DNA of 54,573 nt from positions 1 to 54,573 of the forward strand of contig CAMAWC010000015.1 in NCBI GenBank assembly GCA_945861875.1. The letters run 5' to 3'. The DNA is from Bordetella parapertussis (GTDB lineage: Bacteria; Pseudomonadota; Gammaproteobacteria; Burkholderiales; SG8-39). The position numbers and the translations under genes were made by a program. This document shows, one piece after another, positions 48,730 through 54,573 of the stretch (the stretch's first letter is position 1; the number at the start of each line of letters is the position of its first letter). The notes beneath the pieces were generated by a model. It searched no databases. It was not told the origin of the DNA and saw nothing but the letters and a program-made list of their open reading frames with translations.

Positions 48730-49326
48730 ATGACAGAACGCGGCCATCCGCAGCAAAGAACCGCTACCGTCGAGGAGCGCATTGACGCCATCCAGTCGGT
48801 GCTCGAAGAGCGCGGCATGAAGCCGGCCGAATTCATCGAACAAGCCAAGCACCTGGTCGAGGAACAGTGGGTGCCGCATAACGGCGCGCGTGTGGTGGCC
48901 AAGGCCTGGACCGATGCCGGTTTCAGGCGGCGCCTGTTTGCCAGCGGCCGCGACGCTGTCGCCGAGCTGGGTCTGGAAATGCCGCGCCACCATCGCCATC
49001 TCGTTGTGCTGGAGAACACCCCGACAGTGCACAACATCATTTGCTGCACGCTTTGCTCCTGCACCGCATTCACCATCATCGGCCTGCCGCCGGACTGGTA
49101 CAAGGACCTCGAATACCGCGCCCGCGTGGTGCGCGAGTCACGCACCGTGCTCGGGGAAATGGGCCTTGCGCTGCCGCCGGATATGGAGATCCGCGTCTGG
49201 GACACCACGGCCGATACGCGCTACATGGTGCTGCCGGTGCAACCGCCGGCGACCCTCGGCTGGACCGAGGACAAACTCGCGCAAATCGTCACCAAGGAAT
49301 CAATGATAGGCGTTGCGCGGCTTTAG
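48730..49326 (+). CDS. nthA: nitrile hydratase subunit alpha, cobalt type
   Basis: The alpha subunit holds the metal centre that hydrates nitriles to amides. The metal motif is CTLCSC (Cys106, Cys109, Cys111; Thr107 marks the cobalt form, where iron enzymes have Ser), preceded by an extra Cys105. DWYKDLEYRARVVRESRTVL and IRVWDTTADTRYMVLPV follow as in known NHases. Residues after the motif read TAFT rather than the common YPWP, so it belongs to a divergent branch. 198 residues. AGGAGC lies upstream. nthB starts 32 nt after. Confidence 0.93.
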   Translation: MTERGHPQQRTATVEERIDAIQSVLEERGMKPAEFIEQAKHLVEEQWVPHNGARVVAKAWTDAGFRRRLFASGRDAVAELGLEMPRHHRHLVVLENTPTVHNIICCTLCSCTAFTIIGLPPDWYKDLEYRARVVRESRTVLGEMGLALPPDMEIRVWDTTADTRYMVLPVQPPATLGWTEDKLAQIVTKESMIGVARL

Positions 49327-49358
49327 TATTTCAGGACATTCTAAAAAGAGGTTCAGTC

Positions 49359-49976
49359 ATGGACGGAATGCATGATCTTGGCGGCAGGCAGGGCTTTGGC
49401 CCGGTGCGTTATGCGCTTGACGCCCAGGTGTTCCATGAGCCCTGGGAAAAACGCGTCAACGCGCTGTACTCCCTCGCCGTGAAGCTGGGCGTGTTCAACA
49501 TGGACGAGTATCGCCACGCCATCGAGCGCATGGAACCGCGCCACTACCTGTCGGCCAGTTATTACGAGCGCTCGCTGACCAGCCTTGCGACGCTGTGCGT
49601 CGAGAAGGGACTGGTGACGCGCGAGGAACTTGAGCGCCGTGCGCAAGGGGCGTTCCCCTTGTCCATGCCCAGCGCACCGGGACGCTCGAACGTGAGCGGA
49701 CCGGCACGTTTCAAGGCCGGCGATCGCGTCAGGGTGAGGGACGACCATGTCCCCGGCCACATCCGCATGCCCGCATACATTCGCGGCAAGACCGGCGTGG
49801 TGGTCGGCGAATCACCGGCTTATCCCTTTCCCGATGCCCACGCCCACGGTGTGGCGGCGGCCGATGAACCGACCTGTGACGTGCGTTTCAAGGCGAGCGA
49901 ACTCTGGCCCAACTCAGCCGACGAGGCCTTTGTGCATGTCGGGGTGTTCCACAGCTACCTCGAGCGCCTGGAGTAG
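49359..49976 (+). CDS. nthB: nitrile hydratase subunit beta
   Basis: The beta subunit starts MDGMHDLGGRQGFGPVRYAL, the standard opening, which sets the start at ATG 49359 with AAGAGG upstream. N-domain features (VFHEPWEKRVNALYSLAV, YLSASYYERSLTSLATLCVEKGLVT) and the SH3-like C-domain (FKAGDRVRVRDDHVPGHIRMPAYIRGKTG, FPDAHAHG) are in one chain of 205 residues. This argues against thiocyanate hydrolase, where these parts are separate proteins. No activator gene and no amidase follow. Confidence 0.93.
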   Translation: MDGMHDLGGRQGFGPVRYALDAQVFHEPWEKRVNALYSLAVKLGVFNMDEYRHAIERMEPRHYLSASYYERSLTSLATLCVEKGLVTREELERRAQGAFPLSMPSAPGRSNVSGPARFKAGDRVRVRDDHVPGHIRMPAYIRGKTGVVVGESPAYPFPDAHAHGVAAADEPTCDVRFKASELWPNSADEAFVHVGVFHSYLERLE

Positions 49977-50002
49977 GCTCGAGAAACCGGTAACCGGAAG
50001 GC

Positions 50003-51097
50003 CTAGCCCTTGCCGATGGCTTTGTTCACGCGCGGCATTACTTCCTCGGCCATCAGCTGCATCGAGCGTTTGGCGAGCTTCGGGTCGAGCCAGTCGTGGC
50101 AGGGGTAGAGCAGGGTGCCGAAGTCGCCGACCTGTTCGCGGAAGGCAAGCAACTGGTCGACCACGCTGTTGACGGTACCGGTGAGCACCAGTTTTTCAGT
50201 GACGTACTCGGTGGTGATTTTTGAATCCGGCTCGCTCTGGTCGGCCTTGAACAGGTTGGAGCGGCCGGCAAATCCGACCAGCTTGCGCACCAGCTGCTTG
50301 AAGTAAAAGTGGTAGGGGCCTTCCGAGGAGTGGCCGTAGCGCTTGGCCGTGGCTTCGTCGTCGGCGACAAAAATCGACTTCGCCACGCGCCATTCGGACG
50401 GGTTAGCCTTGGCGCCCACGGCCTCGCGGCCCTCGACATACTTGGGCCAGTGCGAGGCCGCCCACTGTGGCAGCAGGAAGTTGGCCGATATCGGCTGCCA
50501 GCCGCGTTTGGCCGCCTCGGTGACGCCCTTGGAGAAGGGGGCGACGGCGGTGACGACGATTTGCGGATGCGGCGACTGGTAGGGCTTGAGGATGGTGCCC
50601 TGGCCGATTTCCGGGATCATGGTTTTTTCGGTGGTCACGTTGAAATACTTGCCGGCCAGCTTGTAGGGGCCGTCGTTTTTCCAGATCTCGAGCACCATGT
50701 TGATGCTCTCGAGGAACATTTCGTTGCGGTCTTTGCCGAAATTGCCGAACACCTCGGCATCGGACATCAGGCCGCCGGGGCTGATGCCCATGATGAAACG
50801 GCCCTTCAACATGTGATCGAGCATTGCCACCTGGGCGGCAATGGCCGCCGGGTGGGAGTTGGGCATGTTGACGGTGCCGGTGCCGAGCATGATTTGCTTG
50901 GTTTCGTGCACCAGGCTGGAGAGGAACATCATGCACGAGGTGACGTTCTCGGCGAGGTCGGTGACGTGCTCGCCGACAAAGGCCTCGCAATAGCCGAGTT
51001 TGTCGGCCAGCAGGATGGCCTCGCGGTCCTCCACCAGCGTCTCCCAGGGTTTGCGTCCCGGCGGGTGCAGCGGCATCATGAATGTTCCGAGTTTCAT
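50003..51097 (-). CDS. LLM-class flavin-dependent oxidoreductase
   Basis: This luciferase-like monooxygenase has 364 residues. The N-terminus KLGTFMMPLHPPGRKPWETLVEDREAIL resembles the limonene-monooxygenase-type group of the family. LGYCEAFVGEHVTDL, LGTGTVNMPNSHPAAIAAQVAMLDHM and GRFIMGISPGGLMSD follow. It would use reduced FMN and oxygen. It is convergent with nthB (26 nt between stops), and a Gfo/Idh gene lies upstream on the same strand, separated by the inverted repeat. A role in nitrile metabolism is possible but unproven. Confidence 0.85.
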   Translation of the reverse strand: MKLGTFMMPLHPPGRKPWETLVEDREAILLADKLGYCEAFVGEHVTDLAENVTSCMMFLSSLVHETKQIMLGTGTVNMPNSHPAAIAAQVAMLDHMLKGRFIMGISPGGLMSDAEVFGNFGKDRNEMFLESINMVLEIWKNDGPYKLAGKYFNVTTEKTMIPEIGQGTILKPYQSPHPQIVVTAVAPFSKGVTEAAKRGWQPISANFLLPQWAASHWPKYVEGREAVGAKANPSEWRVAKSIFVADDEATAKRYGHSSEGPYHFYFKQLVRKLVGFAGRSNLFKADQSEPDSKITTEYVTEKLVLTGTVNSVVDQLLAFREQVGDFGTLLYPCHDWLDPKLAKRSMQLMAEEVMPRVNKAIGKG

Positions 51098-51155
51098 TGT
51101 CTTCTCCGGGTTATCGCGGGGGCATATGGTTGGTTAAAAATCAGGCCACTCATTT

Positions 51156-51251
51156 GTCATTCCGGGGCCGCGCAGCGGAACCCGGAATCCATGGGGTCAA
51201 GCGGGTCGCAATACGACAAACCCCATGGATTCCCGCTTTCGCGGGAATGAC
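51156..51251. repeat. 96-bp inverted repeat with dRS3-like core
   Basis: Outer arms GTCATTCC (51156-51163) and GGAATGAC (51244-51251) and a perfect 13-bp inner pair GGAATCCATGGGG (51184-51196) / CCCCATGGATTCC (51221-51233) form a long inverted repeat. The right half holds the 20-mer ATTCCC-GCTTTCGC-GGGAAT (51229-51248), which fits the dRS3 pattern ATTCCCN8GGGAAT described in Neisseria. It lies between the LLM and Gfo/Idh genes; no gene is in the 173-nt gap. Confidence 0.8.
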
Positions 51252-51270
51252 GATGTTTTTGTCGATGCAT

Positions 51271-52272
51271 CTAGCTGAGCGCATCTGGCGAAACCAGTCC
51301 GCCGCTCTCGACCGAACGGTTGATGGCTTCGAGGGTCAGCACATTGGCGAGCATTTCGTCGCTGCTGACCGGATAGGCCGCGCCACCCATGGCGGCGGTG
51401 GCAAACGCCTCGAGGTTGGCACGCACCGCGGGGTGGGGCGCGAAAAAACGCATTTCCGGTGTGCCGCTGCGGTGGCACACGCCGACATCCCAGCCGGTGG
51501 GCAGTTCCGGGTGGGTACGGTCGCGGATTTCCATCCAGCCCTTGGAGCCGAACACTGCAAAACGTCCGACAAAAGGCGTGGCCAGCACGGCGCCGAGCAG
51601 TGCGTTGGCGCCACCGGGAAAGCCCAGCATGATGCCCAGGGTATCGCCGTTGGCGAAATTGCTGCCGCGTGTGGACAGGCGTGCCCAGACCGATTGCGGC
51701 AGGCCGAGAAAAGAGATGGAAAGGTCCACCAAGTGGATGCCGGTGCCGGTGAGCGGGCCGTTGGGGGCGTGGACCGGCGACAGGCGCCAGTTGTCCGGCG
51801 GCAGGGCGAGGAATTTGTCCTGGCTGAAATTGGCCTCGATTTGCAGTATCTCACCGAATTCACCCGCCTTGAAGCGCTGGCGCAACTCGATCATTGCCGG
51901 CTCGAAGCGCCGCTCGTGGCCTATGCCCAACGTCACGCCGGCTTTTTTTACCGCGGCGACGGCGCGTTTTACATCGGCGCCGGTCAGGCACAGCGGCTTT
52001 TCGCAAAACACATGCTTGCCGGCGCGCGCCGCCTGCTCGATCTGGTCGGCATGAAAGCGGTGCGGCGTGCACAAGACCACGGCGTCGATGTCCGGCGCCT
52101 GCAGCGCGGCGTCGAAATTCTCCGCCACGCGCATACCCAGTGCGGCGGCGGCATCGCGGCCGGCGGCTTCTGGGTCGACGCCGAGAACCGGTCGGATGAT
52201 GCTGCTGGTCGCGAGGTCGCGGGCAATGGTGCGGCCCCACCAGCCCAGGCCGATAATGGCGGCGCGTATCAT
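51271..52272 (-). CDS. Gfo/Idh/MocA-family oxidoreductase
   Basis: This is an NAD(P)-dependent dehydrogenase of 333 residues. The N-terminal nucleotide-binding loop is RAAIIGLGWWGRTIARDL, with the family signature VFCEKPLCLTGADVKRA. GIGHERRFEPAMIELRQRF at the interface leads into the C-terminal alpha/beta domain (GPLTGTGIHLVDLSISFLG, with the probable catalytic histidine). The substrate is likely a polyol, sugar or related small molecule; neither sequence nor neighbours define it. The LLM gene lies downstream on the same strand. Confidence 0.88.
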   Translation of the reverse strand: MIRAAIIGLGWWGRTIARDLATSSIIRPVLGVDPEAAGRDAAAALGMRVAENFDAALQAPDIDAVVLCTPHRFHADQIEQAARAGKHVFCEKPLCLTGADVKRAVAAVKKAGVTLGIGHERRFEPAMIELRQRFKAGEFGEILQIEANFSQDKFLALPPDNWRLSPVHAPNGPLTGTGIHLVDLSISFLGLPQSVWARLSTRGSNFANGDTLGIMLGFPGGANALLGAVLATPFVGRFAVFGSKGWMEIRDRTHPELPTGWDVGVCHRSGTPEMRFFAPHPAVRANLEAFATAAMGGAAYPVSSDEMLANVLTLEAINRSVESGGLVSPDALS

Positions 52273-52371
52273 GCGGGGAATTCCTGCTGGCGTGAAGGGG
52301 ATGCGGCTGGCATGCTGTGCTCCTCGGTCTTGGCTGGTTTTGGCTCAGTTGGGTAAGGTGCCAGCGCGGTT

Positions 52372-52400
52372 TTGTGGCGCAGCCGGACGGCGCTTATACT
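52372..52400 (+). promoter_or_regulatory. promoter of the 3-hydroxyisobutyrate dehydrogenase-like gene
   Basis: TTGTGG and TATACT lie 17 nt apart, 56 nt before the ATG at 52456. The rest of 52273-52455 holds no gene. Confidence 0.55.
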
Positions 52401-52455
52401 AGCGACAATTTATCAATTGCTCAATAAAAATACACAATTTCCGGAGAGTCTGGCG

Positions 52456-53379
52456 ATGGTCAAAAAAACGGTACGTGGCGGCGCAGCAAAAGGATCGGTG
52501 GCGGTGATCGGCCTTGGCATCATGGGTTCATCGATCGCGGCCAACCTGGTCAAATCGGGCTTTCGCGTCAGGGGCTACGACGTGCTTGCTGCCCGCCGCA
52601 ATGCGCTGGCCCGGGCCGGTGGACTGGCCGTGGCGAGCATCGCCGAGGCTGTCAAGGGCTGCAACCGCGTCATCACCTCGCTGCCCAGTCCGGCGGCGCT
52701 CGATGCGGTGGCCGAACAGCTGGCGCAACATGCCGCGCGCGGCACCGTCGTTGCCGAGGTCAGCACCCTGACCATAGGTGACAAGGAAAGGGTGAGGGCG
52801 CGCCTCGCCGGCGCCGGCGTCGAGCTGCTCGACTGCCCCTTGTCCGGTACCGGTGCCCAGGCGGTGACCGGCGACCTCGCGGTCTACGCCAGCGGCTTGC
52901 CCGCAGGCATACGCCGCATGAAACCGGTGTTTGCCGGATTTGCGCGCGTGCAGTACGACCTTGGCACCTTCAGCAACGGCATGAAAATGAAGCTGGTGGC
53001 CAACCTGCTGGTGGCCATACACAACGTCTCAACGGCCGAGGCGGTGCTGCTTGGCACCCGCTCTGGCCTGGATGCCGACACCATCGTGCGCGTGGTCGCC
53101 GATGGCGCCGGCGGTTCGCGCATGCTGCAGGTGCGCGGCCCGATGATGGCGCGGCGCAATTACCTGCCGGCGACGATGAAAATGGAAGTGTGGCAAAAGG
53201 ACATGGCGATCATCGCCGCCCTGCTCAAGGAAGTGGGCGCCGCCGCGCCCCTGTTCTCGGCCACCGTGCCGATTTACGATGCCGCCATGGCGCTGGGCAT
53301 GCAGGAGCAGGACACCGGCGGCGTCATGGCGGTGCTCGAGCGCTGGTCCTCGCCGGCGGCCAAGCCGAAACGGAAATGA
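52456..53379 (+). CDS. 3-hydroxyisobutyrate dehydrogenase-like NAD(P)-dependent oxidoreductase
   Basis: This beta-hydroxyacid dehydrogenase has 307 residues. The Rossmann loop is VAVIGLGIMGSSIAANLVKSGF. The substrate-binding segment DCPLSGTGAQAVTGDLAVYASG and the catalytic lysine in NGMKMKLVANLLVAIHN match the family. It should oxidise a 3-hydroxy acid or reduce a semialdehyde. Start ATG 52456, with CCGGAGAG upstream. It is divergent from the Gfo/Idh gene; together with that gene and the monooxygenase it could form a small-molecule degradation set. Confidence 0.88.
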   Translation: MVKKTVRGGAAKGSVAVIGLGIMGSSIAANLVKSGFRVRGYDVLAARRNALARAGGLAVASIAEAVKGCNRVITSLPSPAALDAVAEQLAQHAARGTVVAEVSTLTIGDKERVRARLAGAGVELLDCPLSGTGAQAVTGDLAVYASGLPAGIRRMKPVFAGFARVQYDLGTFSNGMKMKLVANLLVAIHNVSTAEAVLLGTRSGLDADTIVRVVADGAGGSRMLQVRGPMMARRNYLPATMKMEVWQKDMAIIAALLKEVGAAAPLFSATVPIYDAAMALGMQEQDTGGVMAVLERWSSPAAKPKRK

Positions 53380-53490
53380 TATCTTTGGGCCGATTGCACC
53401 CCGGCTGCCGCTCCTGTGGTTGGTAAAACGAACATTTGGGACGCAACATCTCGTGTCGGGACCATTTGAATGAACGGAAGGAAGCTGAAA

Positions 53491-53939
53491 ATGCACAGGA
53501 TGGCAATTGCTGCGTTATCGGCGGTTAGGGAACCGGCATCGTGATTGACAAGAAACCCAGGAAAGAGCCCTATATGTACATGGTCGAAATTCAGGCGGGT
53601 CTTGGCATCGGCATAAAGAAATTCCGGCAAGTCTGGGTCTATGAGCGAGCCAGCGGGGTCAATGACTTTGTAAACCCAGGCTGGGAATTAAGCGGGCAGG
53701 CTGCGGATCAGGGCGGTGCTTACGCCGGTGCGATGTCGGTGGCCCCGGGGGGCTGGCTGTACCAGCTGACTGATGACGGACGCGCTCTGGAACTGACCGG
53801 AAAGGGCGCCAAATACCACAGGGACAACGACCTCAGCTGTGGCGGTTCCACACGATGCGACCCGGGGCCGGGCGCAGATGCCGGCCGTGATACATCCACA
53901 CTTGAGAGAGAGCGCCCGGAACATGCAATTTACGCGTAG
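53491..53939 (+). pseudogene. decayed YSC84-type (SYLF-like) lipid-binding protein gene
   Basis: The C-terminal half of a YSC84-related protein is readable (53541-53860: VEIQAGLGIGIKKFRQVWVY, FVNPGWELSGQAADQGGAYAGAM, WLYQLTDDGRALELTGKGAKYH), but the N-terminal half is missing. In a different frame just upstream, a good ribosome site (GGAAGGAAG) leads to ATG 53491 and a signal-like start, MHRMAIAALSAV, that runs into a stop at 53542. The simplest reading is an internal deletion plus frameshift. The final residues (after about 53845) do not look like the family, so the original stop may be lost as well. Family call from memory. Confidence 0.65.
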
Positions 53940-54573
53940 CATCGCTGCAAAAATATACGGTCTTGCCGGTTTCCTGTTGTTGCTGACCATTGTGTTGTCG
54001 GCTTACATGCTGTTCGAGGCGCGGCAGACCGAGCGGGAAATGAACGCCGTGTTGACCCTGCACATGCCGCTCGCCGACTCGATCACCAAGGTGAACGAGT
54101 ACGGATTGCGGCGGCGCCTGGCGTTCGAACGCTGGTTTGGCGCGCTCAATTCAAACCGGCCCAACGCCGAGGTGATCGCCGAGGCGTCGGCCAATTACGC
54201 CGCTTTTACGGCCAAGCTCAACGGGGAATTTGCCGTTGCGCAACGCCTGATCGACGCATTCCCGCCGGATCTGCCGGGGAGCGAAAGGATTGAGGAGACG
54301 GGAACGGCTCTGCAGCATATTGCGGCGACCTATCCGGCGATGAATGCGCGGCAGCGCCAGGTACTGGATTTGCAACTGGCCGGAGCGAACGAACGCGCCA
54401 ATGAATTGCTCAATGTCCTTAACGACCAGCAAAGCGCAGTCCTGGCGCAGCGCGAGGCACTGCGCGTCGGGGTCGATGCCATGGTCATGGCGGTGGCGGA
54501 TGACATTTCAAGGCGGCAACGCCAGGTGCTCTGGCTCACCCTTATCGCAACGGCTTCGGCCGTGCTGCTTGGG
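53923..54573 (+). CDS. membrane-bound sensor/receptor, N-terminal part, runs off window
   Basis: The open frame begins at ATG 53923 (QFTRSIAAKIYGLAGFLLLLT) and continues to the last base without a stop: 217 residues visible. There is a membrane helix at about residues 9-31. A 170-residue extracytoplasmic helical domain follows (REMNAVLTLHMPLADSITKVNEY, then QQSAVLAQREALRVGVDAMV), and a second helix begins at about residue 205 (VLWLTLIATASAVLLG). This is the layout of a four-helix-bundle sensor. The output domain (chemoreceptor, kinase or cyclase) lies outside. The start lies within the end of the decayed upstream frame. Confidence 0.75.
   Translation, partial: MQFTRSIAAKIYGLAGFLLLLTIVLSAYMLFEARQTEREMNAVLTLHMPLADSITKVNEYGLRRRLAFERWFGALNSNRPNAEVIAEASANYAAFTAKLNGEFAVAQRLIDAFPPDLPGSERIEETGTALQHIAATYPAMNARQRQVLDLQLAGANERANELLNVLNDQQSAVLAQREALRVGVDAMVMAVADDISRRQRQVLWLTLIATASAVLLG

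Noticed and set aside
48730-49976. Thiocyanate hydrolase instead of nitrile hydratase
   Set aside because: Thiocyanate hydrolase has the beta-like part split in two proteins; here one chain contains both domains, and alpha continues with the NHase-type RVWDTTADTRYMVLP.

Overview
The window is chromosomal DNA from a Gram-negative bacterium, most probably a betaproteobacterium. The supporting features are the gene orders ndk-rlmN-pilW-rodZ-ispG-hisS-yfgM-bamB-der-hfq-hflX-hflK-hflC-(DUF2065)-hisZ-purA and rpsF-priB-rpsR-rplI-dnaB, a Bug-type solute receptor, lipoprotein signals, a BAM lipoprotein and lipid A modification genes. No phage, plasmid, transposase or CRISPR array is visible. Genes are tightly packed, many with 1-4 nt start/stop overlaps (ATGA, GTGA, TAATG), and no gene-free stretch exceeds about 260 nt.

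Left part (1-20.8 kb, + strand): an HNH endonuclease cut by the window edge, a conserved protein of unknown function and an AlkA-like glycosylase form a coupled trio. They are followed by accA and tilS. After an extended -10 promoter comes the long ndk-to-der run (nucleotide metabolism, rRNA methylation, pilus assembly, cell shape, isoprenoids, histidyl-tRNA, outer membrane assembly), then hfq-hflX-hflK-hflC-hisZ-purA and a phosphoribosyltransferase.

Middle (20.8-31.2 kb): tRNA-Leu(CAG) lies antisense between the phosphoribosyltransferase and rnr. Its TTGACA box touches the rnr start codon. rnr-rlmB, an SAM methyltransferase on the opposite strand, the rpsF-priB-rpsR-rplI operon with a clear terminator, and dnaB follow. 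On the minus strand are an exported methyltransferase-fold protein and the overlapping pair bcp-phoH.

31.2-38.7 kb (- strand): an eight-gene Mth938/arn operon (Mth938-like, arnT-like, arnE-like, arnB, arnC, separate ArnA-type formyltransferase and decarboxylase, arnD). Together these should make 4-amino-4-deoxy-L-arabinose and attach it to lipid A. ArnA is split in two and there is one SMR subunit.

38.8-47.7 kb: two alanine-type aminotransferases, hom and thrC, then rluF-like, a hydrolase, arfB, and the minus-strand pair tag-yqgE. Two copies of an ~88 bp palindromic repeat sit here; one encodes the C-terminal tail of the YqgE protein.

Right part (47.7-54.6 kb), accessory: a Bug receptor with both subunits of a cobalt-type nitrile hydratase but no visible activator or amidase, a luciferase-like monooxygenase, a Gfo/Idh/MocA oxidoreductase, a 3-hydroxyisobutyrate-dehydrogenase-like enzyme, a long inverted repeat with a dRS3-like core, a decayed YSC84-type gene, and the start of a membrane sensor running off the end. 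All functions are inferred from reading motifs and gene order; no database search was possible.
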